This document shows positions 1 to 12,191 of a stretch of 64,000 nt of DNA, in pieces. The DNA comes from Archegozetes longisetosus (taxonomy: Eukaryota > Arthropoda > Arachnida > Sarcoptiformes > Trhypochthoniidae). Positions within the stretch are counted from its first letter, which is position 1; the number at the start of each line of letters is the position of its first letter. The notes below the pieces were generated by a model. It searched no databases, was not told the origin of the DNA, and saw nothing but the letters and a program-made list of their open reading frames with translations. The translations under genes and the position numbers were made by a program. The DNA lies in contig JAEMBT020000004.1 of assembly GCA_018873245.2 (NCBI GenBank), positions 2,280,573-2,344,572 on the forward strand, given 5' to 3'.

Positions 1-708
1 TTGAACCGCTGATGCAGCATTAACACAATTCATATTGTGTTTATCAACAGAAATAAGTTCTATTATTAACTAGCTTTTATTTTATCAACAATGGCCGAAA
101 TATGAATAACTTAATGATATTTTTTCTCTATTTCACTACTGTTATACACGAATCATCTATTATTACATTAATTGCATATCAAAGTAGAATAATTAGTTCA
201 CAAATTGACACAATTTCAAATAATTTTTCTGCAATATACTTACCAGAATGTTATAAACGCATTTGTAAAATAAAATGCTTTGTTGATAAATTTGATTCAT
301 TAGTTTTCCCGACAATTTTTACACTATTAATAATTATTTCTATTGGTTGTATCTCATTTCTGTCTCTGATTTCCGCCAATTCTAGAGAGCTTTTATAGCA
401 AGCTGCTTCTCACTCATAGAAATATACTAATCATATTAGCTTTATGTTATTCTTGTGATATTATTCCTAAAAAGATAAGAATATTCTGCAATGAAGTCGA
501 AAATTTAATGTCGGTATATGTATCTAATAATACTTTAATCAGTGACTTGAATCGAGACTCATTGATACTATTGAAATCGAATGCTATTAAGAATGAAGTT
601 TACTTGACAGCAATGACTTTTGTCAAGATAAGCAAGAGTACGATACTATCTGTTTTTGCTTTAATACTATCTTATTCTGTGATTTTAATTCAAACTAGTA
701 GTCAATAA
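1..708 (+). pseudogene. Gustatory receptor pseudogene, 5' end outside window
   Basis: This stretch aligns base for base with the second half of the intact receptor gene at 2173-3285, covering about codon 140 to the stop. It keeps recognisable pieces such as FFLYFTTVIHESSIITLIAYQS and the closing TILSVFALILSYSVILIQTS, the conserved last transmembrane segment of arthropod gustatory receptors. The frame is broken: a scrambled segment near 55-100 contains a stop, and two single-base losses near 390-430 shift the frame relative to the intact copy. It is a dead tandem duplicate. The start of the copy lies before the window. Confidence 0.85.
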
Positions 709-1838
709 TTAATTCATATTAGATTGTTATAAAAAACACTGTAGAACCAATTTTCAAATAAAACTATTGAAAAGATATAAAATAAATGCAATTTTAGATA
801 CAAGCAATAAAGTATAAAAATTATAATTCGAATAACCACTTGGATGAGTGTTTGAAATGTCTGCCGAATCTAGAATTATGATATTATTTTTAAGGAACAA
901 TACTTCTGTCTGTTAAAATTAATCTCAATAAAATATTATACCATACTCTAACTACTTATAGTTGATTGCAAGGAATTTCTATGCATTTATTATGTATGTG
1001 GTTAGAGACAGAATTTTTAAGCTAACATCTGATATCAAGGAATTTACTCATTAAAAGTTACTGTAAAAATTCAGACCATTGTATCACACTTTTATTGTGA
1101 TTATAATCAATAGGCCAAAGTATTGTTCCTAGAAAATTATATCTTGATTGTGTATTTTTTGGATTTAGCAAACACATTATCCACCATTAATGTAAGTATT
1201 CTTAAAACGAAATTCAAACAAATAAACATCTCCGAGCATTTTATAAATGGAATGATCTAAAGGAAGTTTTCTCTTTAATTTTTTGTTCATAGTAAAATAT
1301 AGAGTAGAATAGCTATAAACTTTGTAGTGATTTCATTGAGATATTGTACAAATCTGTCAGAATTCTGAAAAAATATAAAAGCTACTATAATATGGAAAAG
1401 AATCAATAGATTTTTTGCATGTAAACTCATTCTAATAGATGAAAACACTCATCGAAGTTTCTAGGGCTAATATTTTGCGAATAACCAACTACTTATGGTT
1501 TCTTTTTCAGAATAATACGTGAATACCTCTACTATAATGAGAGCGTTCTTTGCATTAAATAATAATCACAAAATACTTACGCAATAAGGAATATTTTTTC
1601 CCTTTAAGTTTTAGTCTAAATGAATTGTTTCTTATTCAGGTATTTATGAAACACTTTCCAATACCAGACCTTATAGCATATTCTTCACTTTAGTCTATTA
1701 TTATATTATTTGACATGAATATAAAAATCTATTGACTTTTAACAGCCTTTAGTTATATTCCAAATTTATTTTCAACTTTATGTTCTATTTGCTAAGATCT
1801 TTTGAATGTTATTCTTTCAATAAATTCGTGCCTGAATT
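709..1838. other. Intergenic, AT-rich, no gene seen
   Basis: Spacer between two decayed receptor copies. I see no open frame of note, no RNA gene and no clear transposon ends. Confidence 0.5.
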
Positions 1839-1841
1839 GAT

Positions 1842-2125
1842 AATGAGATCATTAATTTTCAAATCTAATGAGCTGACCGGATCAGATATCAACTGGTTTC
1901 AGATATTCGATTAACTTTCACAAAATTCGTATCGTCTCTTATTCAGTGCAACTATTAATGAAAAGAGAAAATATCATTGGTTTACTTTTGATGATTTGGA
2001 TAAATTTTTTTCTAAAATATTTAATTTTATAACCTATGCTTACCATATGCGTTAAATTCATATTTATTCGAAACTTATTGACCACTTCACTTTCCATAGC
2101 AATCAAGATTCATATTCATAGTATT
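1842..2125 (+). pseudogene. Gustatory receptor 5' fragment (pseudogene)
   Basis: The bases from the ATG at about 1843 match the start of the intact receptor gene 330 bp downstream: both open with ATGAGATCATT and share the stretch encoding the GFR...NFH..R motif. Matching continues, with decay, to roughly codon 95. Here the frame is interrupted by several stops and the rest of the gene is missing. The 45 bp upstream of the ATG also match the leader of the intact gene, so the duplication carried upstream sequence too. Confidence 0.75.
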
Positions 2126-2172
2126 GGTAACTATCAAAGATATTCTTTCAAAAAGTTTGGCCTAAGTTAATT

Positions 2173-3285
2173 ATGAGATCATTCGGTTATAAATCTGGTG
2201 ATGTATCATTAACTGGTTTCAGATACCTAATAAACTTTCATAGAATTTGTAGTGTCTCTTATTTTGGTGCATCAATTAATAATAAAAAGGAAAATTTAAT
2301 TATTAAAATTGTGTCCATTTTATGGAATTTGTCATTTCTGGTACTGAATTTGTATTTTATGACTGAAACTGTACTTATAACAATCAGTGCTCGCAATGTG
2401 AACACGGATTCGCCAAAATCTATAGTCATTCATACACTCGATAAAGTCGGATCTTTCGGATATTACACTCAATTATTTGCTACAAATCTATTATATCTGA
2501 TCAGAGGAAAGAAAATTTTTAATCTGATTAAAACTCGACCAAAATTCAGAACAATAGACGAAAAAATTGAAATAAGAATATCGCTTATTATAGCATTAAC
2601 ACAATTCATACTGTGTCTATCAACAGAAATAACTCTATTATTACTTCACCTCTATCTTAGAGATAATGGTCTGAACATTATCAATAACTTATTTATATTT
2701 TTTCTCTATTTCACTACTGTTATACACGAATCATCTATTATTACATTAATTGCATACCAAAGTAAAATGATTAGTTCACAAATCGATTCAATTTCAAATA
2801 GTTTTTCTCCAGTATACTTACCAGAATACTATAAATACATTTGTAATATTAAATCTTATGTCAAGAAATTTGATTCACTGATTTCGCCGATAAATCTTAT
2901 CCTTCTTTTCAGTAGTACAATTAATTGTATCGCATTTTTATCTCTAATTTCTGTCAACTCTAAAGAACTTTTTATCCTGAGTTCCATCTCTCTTATTGAG
3001 AACATATTATTAACATTAAGTTTATGTTATTCTTGTGATATTCTTCCTAAAAGAATTAGAGTATTCTATGATGATATCGAAGATTTGATGTCTGCACATG
3101 TTTCAAATATTTCTTCAGTCGATGATTTGAGTAGGCAACTAATAATAACAAAACTGAGTGCTATTAAGAGTGAAATTGGTTTGACAGCAATGGGTTTTTT
3201 CAAAATAAACAAGAGTACCATTTTATCTGTATTTGCTCTAATATTATCTTATTCTGTAATCTTGATTCAAACAAGTGGTCATTAA
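2173..3285 (+). CDS. Gustatory receptor-like seven-transmembrane chemoreceptor
   Basis: A single-exon gene of 370 codons, a usual length for arthropod gustatory receptors. These are ligand-gated channels of the sensory-neuron membrane with an inverted seven-transmembrane topology. Hydrophobic segments lie near residues 45-70, 88-108, 135-162, 168-195, 255-275, 285-300 and 345-366. The C-terminal segment, beginning TAMGFFKIN and ending SYSVILIQTS, corresponds to the family's hallmark last helix, where insects usually have TYxxxLxQF. There is no signal peptide, as expected. The ATG is supported by conservation with the decayed copy at 1842. Ligand unknown. The sequence is divergent, so assignment rests on topology and the C-terminal signature. 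It sits in a tandem array with two dead copies. Confidence 0.8.
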   Translation: MRSFGYKSGDVSLTGFRYLINFHRICSVSYFGASINNKKENLIIKIVSILWNLSFLVLNLYFMTETVLITISARNVNTDSPKSIVIHTLDKVGSFGYYTQLFATNLLYLIRGKKIFNLIKTRPKFRTIDEKIEIRISLIIALTQFILCLSTEITLLLLHLYLRDNGLNIINNLFIFFLYFTTVIHESSIITLIAYQSKMISSQIDSISNSFSPVYLPEYYKYICNIKSYVKKFDSLISPINLILLFSSTINCIAFLSLISVNSKELFILSSISLIENILLTLSLCYSCDILPKRIRVFYDDIEDLMSAHVSNISSVDDLSRQLIITKLSAIKSEIGLTAMGFFKINKSTILSVFALILSYSVILIQTSGH

Positions 3286-4418
3286 TGTGGTCAGATATTG
3301 AGTTTATTACAAAGACTGTAAAAAGCAATTAAATAAGAACTTTCGTAAAGCCTAAATGGTAAAGTTTTGAGCTGTAAAATATGTTTTTCGAAGTTTATTG
3401 CTATTGAATATTGGTTTATCACTAGTTCTATTTAAGTAAATATTGAAGTCCGTAACAAAAATTGTAATTGATATTAACACATTGAAACAGTAACGTTATA
3501 TTACAATATTTGCAATTAGTAAGTTTGTGTCCGTTATTTTAAATATTGATTTTATTATGAATAATAAAATGTGCATATCTTGTTTGTCAAATTACTCTCA
3601 TACTTAATTCAATTTTTATTTTATTACAATTTGAACTCGAATCAAACTGAATTGGTGCTTACAATTAATTTATTAATAACTTCATGTACTGTTCGATAGC
3701 CTTCTGTATTTTGATTTGAACTTTAACTTCCTTCGCTTTAACTTTCGCTTTCATCAAATATGAATACATTAATACTATACATATTATATGAATGAACTCG
3801 AGTAATAGCCGATCATCGCAAAACTTACAGAAAAGAGAAAATTTCATTTAAAGTTGCGCTTCACTTAAAGTCAAATCAAAGTTATATGTTTAGAGATGTG
3901 AATAAGTGCTAATTTTTCCATTGAAACATATGAATTTCTAAATATGGACAAACACAAATCAAGAACAATAATTAAAATAAATCCAAAATGAAGTTAACTG
4001 AAGATAACCGGTTATTATTCGTGTCCATTCATATGTAGTCTACCAGCTATAAATTTCTCTACAAAAATATTAGTAAACCAAATGAAATTAAATAAAACAA
4101 AATCATTTTAAGCTCAATTCGTAAAGTGGTAACTTTTTCGGAGAATTAAAAGTATCGAGATATTTAACATTTTTTGTAGCTTCTGTTTTAAAATTGTATA
4201 TAAACGTATTTTGTGTAATTCTAAGCCTAAAATATGAATCATTTGATAAATTTAAGTAAATGAGTTAATGTACTGTAAATATTTTTAAAGCATTTTCATT
4301 TAACTTTCACTACTTTTGCTCTCAAAAGCCGAACTAACACTAATTTTATGTTACACCAAATTTTATGGAGGAGTTGATGCCAATTTTTAGAAACTATGCT
4401 TATAGTAAAAAGTAGTTC
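3286..4418. other. Intergenic, no gene seen
   Basis: AT-rich spacer between the receptor and the 3' end of the desaturase. A 60-codon frame at 3665-3847 on the minus strand has no recognisable features and I do not call it a gene. Confidence 0.45.
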
Positions 4419-7400
4419 TTAAACAGCAAAATGAGTAAAAGTATTTTGAACTATTCTGGAAATAACTACGACCCATAAAACCATTGTATATACAAAAATT
4501 CCTATAATATTATCTATAAAAGAATTATTGGGCTCGATCATAATATTTTTATCACCAGTCCTTTCTCGTCGCTTAGCTATCAGTTCATTACTAGCTTTTT
4601 TTCTGTCCCAAACACAACCAATAGAAGCAAATAAATCAATAAAAAGTGCGGACAAATTAAAGTTTTTCTTCCATGAATATTCTGAAGCTGAGTAGTCCAT
4701 AGGAAATGTATGATGAAAATTATGATATCCTTCACCGAGTGTTAGATATGAGACAATTCTACTAAATCGAGGCTCAATTTTAGTGTCATAAGGTTTCCAT
4801 CCGAACATATGTGAAATGGAGTTAATAGTACCGATTTGGTGTCCAATCATCAGAACTTGTAAAGTGTTTGCACTAAAAGAATTTAATAGACTTTCATTCC
4901 ATAGTAAACATGGTACCAGTGTTGAGAGCGACCATAAAATGATCACCAATTTCATGTAGTGGTTATGTTGAAAAGTCACAACTGGATTATTAGTCAGGTC
5001 CGTATAATCTATTTGTTTGACTTTTTATATAAAATGATTGATTAAATTTTCTACTGACATAACAAATTATATAATAATAAATTTCCATAAAAAAACCTTT
5101 TTCTTTGAACTCTGGTGTCTTTTTCATTAATAGCCAGCCGATTTGTGCGAATATAAATCCTCTGTTGATACTATAAGGATCTGCATCAGTATCAGAATGT
5201 TTGTGATGCACTCTATGATTACGAGCCCATATGTAAATCGATTGTTGAAATGTGAAAGTTTGTAATACAGCTAAAAGTATTTCGAGCGGTAGACTAGCTT
5301 TAAAACTTCGATGTGACCAAAGTCTGTGAGCGCCGACTGTTGAGCCTTTGAATTGAGCGATAAACACGAAAACAATTTTTAGATATTCATGTATTTCAGA
5401 ACTAAATATTTTTCAGATAATTGAATAAAGTGTTACAGCGATTGTCTACTGCTCGCAGTGCTTACACTTCCCTGAATGGAAACCAGGGGCTGTATTCTAG
5501 AAACTTTGCAAAACAGCATTATTGCAAAAGTGTACAATACTCTCGAATGGTTCGCAATTTACTATTTATTAATACCATCATCTATGTTCTGTAATTTGCA
5601 ATCTTTCGAGAATGTGACCTTAGTATAACTAGAAGAAGAAAGTTTAATTTGAAAGCAGAGGTCAATTATTGCACAAATAAGTTGTATTTAATAAAACTGT
5701 TAATTAATGGTTTAGCACATTGAATAGTTCATATTATGTAATAAAACTATATCTATGATCCTTCAATCATTCAAATCAATCGTTTCGTTTACTCAAAACA
5801 ATCTGAGTCATAACTGTCATGACCACTATGACCTTTATGACCATTATGAGTATTATGACCCAAATTGTTCTTACACATATAGCTTTATTGTTCTATGATT
5901 TTATAGTGAAATAATTGATTTCATGTCTAAATGAAAATTTGATAGAGTAAACGCAATATAGCACTCAGGTGATGATATGGCTCCTACTGTATCAATATAT
6001 GAATTATCATATGTGATCAAATTCCCGATTAATTTAAAATAACATCTGCGAAGATATTACGAATGACCACTAGAAAAATTATCGAATATGAATCAGAATT
6101 TCAACACTTATAATTTAAGATTGAGATGCTTTCCATTCAGATTATCATCATTAACGGAACTATCGAATGACACGAAAATAATATTCTCCTATAATATCAT
6201 TAAATTTCAACGAATTTTAGAATTAAGCAATATAAGTTTCGGTGTGAACCGAAATATAAGTCTAGAATTTATATATATGAATCAAACATACATTTTTGAG
6301 TAAAGAATACGAGAAAAATAAATATTTTTCTTAAAAAAGAATATGGTATTTATCAAGTAATAAAACAAAAAAAAACAGAACTATCAAAAATATACAGGGT
6401 TTAACAAGATCTTTTGCAAGGGGTATACAGCAAAAAATACCGATGATATGAACATATTATTGAATGATTTTTGAAATACTATCAAAATGGAAATGATTTG
6501 AGTAGTTGAACAGTCAAAATAAAAATTTTGAATTTTGCGCTTTAAACATGTTTTTTTCTAATAGCTGACCATAGAGTATAAACATAACAAATCAGCTGAC
6601 CATAAAATGTAAACACAACAAAGGCGTTTCTTTAAAAGTTTTTTTGTTATAATTGATATCATTTTTAATGGCCGGAACATATGATAATGAAAAAAAGCGT
6701 TTAATTGACCGAATTAAATGCATTGCATTCAAAGAAACGTCGCTTTTATCATACCCAGAAAGACTTAATGCTGTGCGCGGCGCAAATGGTGGTCATACTG
6801 AATATTAAATTTGTACCTTTTATTTCCATTTTTTTATAACGAATTCAATAAAATTTACTTTAAACTTGTAGCTTCTGCAGTTTTTGCTGTATACCCCTTG
6901 CTAAAGATCTTGTTAAACCCAGTACATTGCAAAGTGTATGATTAATACTTTTAGATAGAAAACTTTAAATAAAAAGTTAATGAAAACAAATATTTTTCGA
7001 GTTTAGTTTAGTTTAGATCTCTTTGTAAACAAAGTGCTCATAACATTTTACGCATAAATTCATTAATTACAATGGAATCTCAAAATAATAATAAAATTGA
7101 AATCCAACAAGTTCCTAAAAACCAAGAGATTTGACCATTTCAAAACTCTAAGTCGAATGAAAGAGATTTAAATGACCGTGTGTGTCATTTCTAATTTGTG
7201 AATTTAGGTTCTCAATACACTCAAAATTTGAATTTCAAATAATGATGATAGAATTTTTAGAGAATTATATTTATAAGACTTTACTTAATCACTTCATGAA
7301 AGAGTCATACCTTAATGAATGTGATGAAAGAATATTTCTGGTTAATCATAAATTAACTCAATTTTATATAAATCTCAATTTAATTTGTATCAATTTTAGC

Positions 7401-8797
7401 ATGAAAGTTTATTTAGGTAAGACTGATAATATCCATGATCATGTACTGGCACAAATTATGAAATTTTATGTTACCGCTGCAGAAGTACGCAATAGATTCG
7501 TTATTCATTAAAAATGATAATCATTTATTTTCTGCATTTGAGCCGAAAGCAATTTTGAATATGAACATTGAAAGCAATCGGACATCGAATTCAACAGAAT
7601 TTTTTTACGACTTCCGAATCTATCTGAATAACATAAGTGAGTTTTCACGTGATGAAATTGATATGCTTTGGAACAAATTGATACATGATAACTCTTTAAG
7701 ACACTTCGTTTATTTACCGACTGACAAGCATTTGAGTTCACCTCTTGATATATAAATTCTAAACTATAAACCCACAACCTACTTCATTCAGCTATCGTTA
7801 CCTTTCCAGTTCTTCTGCATTTATAGAAAGAATTTTCAGTCAAGTGTCTCTCAATATAACTAAATTTAGGAATTGTTAAAGTCAAGCATCACTTGATGCT
7901 GATTTTAAAAATCTAAAGCTACTCTAATTAAAACAACTTAAATTGTTTCATGTTACCCTCTGCGAGAAATGCGTTAAAATACAACGGAAATTCCGTATAC
8001 TAATGTAAATTATAATTCTAATAAAGTCGAAAATTAAGACTTAGAATCTGAAACGGAATTTGAAACTTTTTATAACAATCAATTAAGTTTTTATATATGT
8101 GGAGCAATTATTGTAAAGATAGACTGGGTAGTAATTAGTCATCTGTAAAGATGCCTAATCAGTGCAAACTCTGCTACTTATTTCACTATTAATTAAGAGT
8201 TCGCGCTGAGCAGGCATCTTAACAAATGTCTAATACTACACGGGTTATCTTTACAATAATTGCTTCACATATTTGAATTGAATTTTTCTACATATCAAAT
8301 ATACAACAAGTTAATTTCTGAAATGAATTAATTTTTATAGATTTCTAAGCATATAAAACTTATATAATATATCATGATATCATTATATCAATGTATTGTG
8401 TTATTTAATACATCGATAGAGGCCTATCGAAATGCTTAAAAAATTTGCGCACAAATGAGAGCATTGATTATGACTCATAATTACCTAACATCGATACGTA
8501 TCCAATTAAGAAATGATAGAAAATTGTTTTCCAATGTGTCGAACCAATGATCATTAGATAAATGCTATAAAAACCGAGCGCGTGAAATATAATAAACGCT
8601 ACTGTATAAGATAAAACAAGTGGGGATTTAAACATCATGAACTTCTCAATTATATTCTGCTTTGAGATAAAAGACAAAGAATATTTGAATAAATTATTGT
8701 AACTCTTTTTTAAGTGAAATGATTCGCGATAAGGTTCCAGAACCGAATATAAGTAACAAAGAGTAAGATTTGAGTATATAAGACTTTTGCCACTCAT
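4419..8797 (-). CDS. Acyl-CoA desaturase (stearoyl-CoA delta-9 type), three exons
   Basis: Coding exons by my reading are 8797-8485, 5345-5097 and 5020-4419, joined in phase with GT-AG introns of 3,139 and 76 bp. They total 387 codons, close to the family norm of 330-380. The enzyme is an endoplasmic-reticulum di-iron protein that puts a double bond into fatty acyl-CoA using cytochrome b5. All three histidine boxes are present: HRLWSH just after the first junction, HRVHH about 40 residues later, and HNFHH in exon 3. The junction regions read GSTVGAHRLWSH and KEKVKQIDYTDLTNNPVV, both matching the family, which supports the splices. The exact start is less certain: the first 50 residues are not diagnostic. 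Membrane segments flank the boxes. Specificity (delta-9 or other) cannot be told from sequence. The first intron is full of transposon debris. A decayed second copy lies at 14.14-14.6 kb. Confidence 0.88.
6395..6922. mobile_element. MITE with ~43-bp terminal inverted repeats and TA target site
   Basis: The left end CAGGGTTTAACAAGATCTTT is mirrored at 6880-6922, and inverted similarity runs about 43 bp to the GTATACAGCAAAAA motif. TA dinucleotides flank both sides (6393-6394 and 6923-6924), as in Tc1/mariner-type insertions. Inside is a short direct repeat (AGCTGACCATA twice, near 6560 and 6594) and a 46-codon open frame from about 6669 that I cannot assign. It lies in the first intron of the desaturase gene. 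Confidence 0.75.
7060..7970 (+). mobile_element. Decayed hAT transposase remnant
   Basis: Broken frames on the plus strand read FYVTAAEVRNRF, then SLFIKNDNHLFSAFEPKAIL, then about 80 residues including EIDMLWNKL. At 7786-7860, in a third frame, comes YRYLSSSSAFIERIFSQVS followed by a TKFRN stretch. The last part is the C-terminal dimerisation motif of hAT transposases (SSA.xERxFS...RNRL). At least two frameshifts and the loss of most of the catalytic region show it is dead. It lies in the long desaturase intron, in the opposite orientation to the host gene. Confidence 0.65.
8098..8269. mobile_element. Short foldback MITE (172 bp)
   Basis: The ends are inverted copies (TGTGGAGCAATTATTGTAAAGATA against its reverse complement ending GCTTCACA), and inverted similarity continues inward. 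TA flanks both sides. It is inside the desaturase first intron, about 215 bp from exon 1. Confidence 0.7.
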
Positions 8798-9519
8798 TAA
8801 AAACCCGTTTTTAAAGGAAATAAAATCTTAATGCGGAAATCATGGCTTAGATTCTATTCTATAGTTTTCAATGCGTTTGCGTCAAAAGACCGACAATCGA
8901 AAGAGTGACAAAATCAAGATAAAGAGTATTTGGGAAATAGTATTGATGAAATTTAATCCAGTGCGACTCTGGATCGTCGCGCGCACGCATAGAATTAAAA
9001 TACTAATAGGTATACCTTCACACAAAAATTGATTGAAATATATATATAATATGGTTTAGATATGAATAAAGTTGAACGAGATGAACGCGTTGTGCAATTT
9101 TAGGAAAACTGTACGGGACAATACTAGAACCTAGTTACACATTAAGAACAAAAACTATCAATATACAATCATCTTCTATGTGTCCGAGGCCTACTCCATT
9201 GAGAAATTTTGGGTATATGCAAAGCGAATTACAATATCGCTAAGGAATAAAAAATTTTAAAGTTACATGGCAAAGAATATCATACAAAGTTGGGAGTCAG
9301 CGGACAAAATTAATGGCGGAGATGCACAGAAACTTGCGATTAATTGGATATCAGGGGATCTCAGCTCCATACAAATCTAACGATTAATAGTCAACATGTG
9401 ATATTATTTTGCCACAATTATGTGTTTTCTTATAAAAGAGCTTAAAAATTCGTTGCTGTATAATTTTAATCATCAACATTATTTTCTGAACACCATTTAT
9501 TACCATAGGAACAAGAGGA
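8798..9519. other. Upstream of the desaturase, no gene seen
   Basis: This holds the presumed promoter and 5' leader of the minus-strand desaturase. I see no unambiguous TATA or initiator element. The GC-rich patch near 8965-8990 is short and unassigned. Confidence 0.4.
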
Positions 9520-9911
9520 AAAGGAGGATGCTCAAATCCTATAGATATCTGCCTAAGGTGATGAAGCACAAAATCGGTATCGATCGATCGGGCTTGACAA
9601 ATAGAACACGGATATGACAAATTTTTACCTTGGCCATGGAGATCATGAACTAGGGTCACTTTTCTGTGCAGTACTTATCTTACTAGGTAGCTTATCAAAT
9701 GGGCGTCGTTTTACTCCTTTGGTCACCTTGGGCACTTGATATGCTACATTATAAAATAATTGTACATAAAAGCGATCTGCATGGTCAAGGTAAAAACAAT
9801 TGTCATATACGTGTTCTACTCGTCGAGCTCGATCGGCTGATAACAATTTTGTGTCGCATTACGTTTGGCAGATTTGGGTATCTTCCTTTAGAAATTATTC
9901 AAATAAAATGA
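9520..9911. repeat. Diverged inverted duplication, ~130-bp arms
   Basis: Bases 9530-9655 on the plus strand resemble 9776-9905 on the minus strand. Both contain TAGAACACG.ATATGACAA, TTTTTACCTTG.CCATG and GCACAAAAT/GACACAAAAT blocks in the same order, separated by about 120 bp. Short open frames cover the area on both strands but none resembles a known family. It may be an old foldback element or the remains of a duplicated gene. Confidence 0.5.
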
Positions 9912-10220
9912 TTACGAAAATATATCATTCTTATTAACTGCAATTATTTACACAAGTGTTGACAGGTTTCATCATTTTTTCCTTTAGTAGAAAAGTGATG
10001 AATAAACTAATTGCAAGTTTTGATTTATCCTTAATAAATAAGATAAGGAAACATATCACAAAATATGTTAAAATATGACAGGTTCCACGAAAATTACTAA
10101 ATTATAGTTTTAAATTTTGTCACAGTCATGGTGAACAATATGAAACTAAATTAATTGCACTGAGCTTATATGAAAATATTTACAAACTTTTGAAATTATG
10201 TACATTTAGTAATTAATAAC

Positions 10221-10799
10221 CAGAGTCTTAACTTTGTTGGAAATCCAACTTTTTATTAGATAAGCGAAAAGCTAGGACTCAAAGATATGAGTGCCAATCA
10301 CCAAATAACAATTAATTTTAGCTCATATTTATGTTCCTATGAATCCTATTTTTGGGGGTTATTCCTATAAATCCTATAAACCTTATTTTTGCTAGATTTT
10401 TACCTAAAAACGCACAATTTTGTTCAATTAGACATAAATTCAATGAGTTTTTAGAGTTATACATAAATTGGTTCATAAAATTTAATATAAATTCGAGTAC
10501 AAATTTAAATTTTCTAGAAATTTGCTAAACTTTTGTTTCAACAAAATAATTATTTGATTTATTTTAAACTAATTTTCTTAATTTTGAACGCAAATAATCC
10601 TTTTTTGGCATTTTTCAGATAAATTTGCAACTTTTAAAGTTTTAACACCAAAAATAATGTTAAAAATTAATACTTTATGCCCCAAAATGTCTAAAACATG
10701 GCTTTTTAGTCCTATTTTTAAGTCCTACTTTTGGTCATTTTGAGTCCTAAAATCCAACCTATTTTTGCCTGTTTTAAGTCCTATAAAGTTAAGACTCTG
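10221..10799. mobile_element. Non-autonomous hAT element with 8-bp target duplication
   Basis: The ends are CAGAGTCTTAACTTT and its inverted copy. They are flanked directly on both sides by the 8-bp repeat TTAATAAC (10213-10220 and 10800-10807). An 8-bp duplication with CAG-type ends is the mark of the hAT superfamily. The interior is AT-rich with repeated TCCTAT motifs and no coding capacity. Confidence 0.85.
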
Positions 10800-10886
10800 T
10801 TAATAACAAATTTTTATATTTGTTTCTAGTGAAAAATTTTACTTGATTCATTTCATAAATAATCGAAATAATTTTAAACTAATTAT

Positions 10887-11493
10887 TAGGGATGTGCAGA
10901 GGCGGTTTTTAGCGAAAATTTTGGATTAGTCCGAATACCCTTAAACGTTACCATAGGCACAATTTAATATTAATCAAGCATAATTAACGCAAACTAGTTT
11001 TCCCGTTCTCCCCGAATCTGACTATTTCATACCGAATTTCCGAAAATACTACTTTCTTCCCGAAATTACCAAATATTACCCTTAATTTTGTAAAATTAAC
11101 AAAATTCTCGACTATAGTTCGCACTTTTAAATTTATCGAAATTTTAAAATTTTGTAATTTCACGTATAAGCAGAACCTGTAAACTTGAGTACTTATTTAA
11201 AGTATAATATGCAATTGATCAGATTAATTGTTATACCCAAGAGACTAGTTATCTTTGACTCATATTTATCAATGAATTTAAACAAAAGCTGTATTTTTGT
11301 TCAGAATTAAACGAAGGCTCAAATGAAGTGGCAACAAGTGAAGTGTAAACGTGACATTCAAGCTTGCATTATCTACTGAACGCCCAATTTTAAATTAAAT
11401 TTTATTCCCGAATTATTCCTGAATTGAGTTAATTTTTATTACCTAATAAATGCCGAAGTTTGCTTTTATTATAGCCGTCGCTGCACATCCCTA
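10887..11493. mobile_element. Second non-autonomous hAT element with 8-bp target duplication
   Basis: The ends are TAGGGATGTGCAG and its inverted copy, flanked by the exact 8-bp repeat CTAATTAT (10879-10886 and 11494-11501). The TAGGGATGTGC end is typical of many hAT families. The interior has several CCGAAT/CCCGAA motifs and no open frame. It is a different family from its neighbour at 10221. Confidence 0.85.
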
Positions 11494-11568
11494 CTAATTA
11501 TTATATAAATTTATACAAAATTTCAATCTTCTATTTCCTTTAGGATTTCACTTTAACTAATTTATCTA

Positions 11569-11921
11569 ATTGAGTGATGTTATGCAATAACCAGTCATCT
11601 CTTGATCAGTATTGTATTTTTAAAGGGCCCAAATGTATTGATACGAACGAATGAATTCAGAAAGAATAAATTACTTATTACTAAAGAATATAACTTCAAC
11701 TCATTTAACATATATTCAATCTTAGTTATTTTGTTTCAAAATTCAATGCTTTGTTTAATTGAAACCTCTGTTTATTAAAGAAACAAATTTTAAATGAGTT
11801 TTAAAAAAACTTATTTAATACATGTCGTGCTTTATGTCTACTTTTAAATAGTATTAGAAAAGCTTTTTTCATATGCAATACTGATCAAGAGATGACTGGT
11901 TATTGCATACCACTACTCAAT
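11569..11921. mobile_element. MITE with ~45-bp terminal inverted repeats
   Basis: Bases 11581-11614, running from the TATGCAATAACCAG block through GATCAGTATTG, are repeated inverted at 11876-11910 almost without change. Weaker inverted similarity reaches the outer ATTGAGT ends, flanked by TA. It is about 353 bp and non-coding. Confidence 0.75.
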
Positions 11922-12191
11922 TATATTCTTTGAAATATATTCATCTTGATATTATATAAACTAAAGACGAACATACTCAGAATCCTGAACTTGAAGCTCA
12001 ATCTTAAAGCTCAGCAACTCAGAATTCTGTTAGACTGAGCTACGCTTGTCTTAAGACGTGCTTTAGGCTCGCTTATACTTACTGTTTGTGCCAAAAAAGT
12101 GACGGTTAGAAAGTTTCGTATTTAATAATAAAAAAGTTTCCCAAACTTATTGAAATTCTCAAAGCCTTTAGATTATATTTCAAACTAAATA

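Noticed and set aside
3665-3847. 60-codon minus-strand frame, lysine-rich
   Set aside because: Low-complexity, no domain, no splice-supported extension; expected by chance in AT-rich DNA.
4979-5100. Apparent frameshift in the desaturase between the second and third histidine boxes
   Set aside because: A 76-bp GT-AG intron (5096-5021) restores the frame and gives the expected family sequence across the join, so it is an intron and not a lesion.
6088-6303. 71-codon plus-strand frame in the desaturase intron
   Set aside because: No motif or homologous copy; antisense to a well-supported gene's intron and probably chance.
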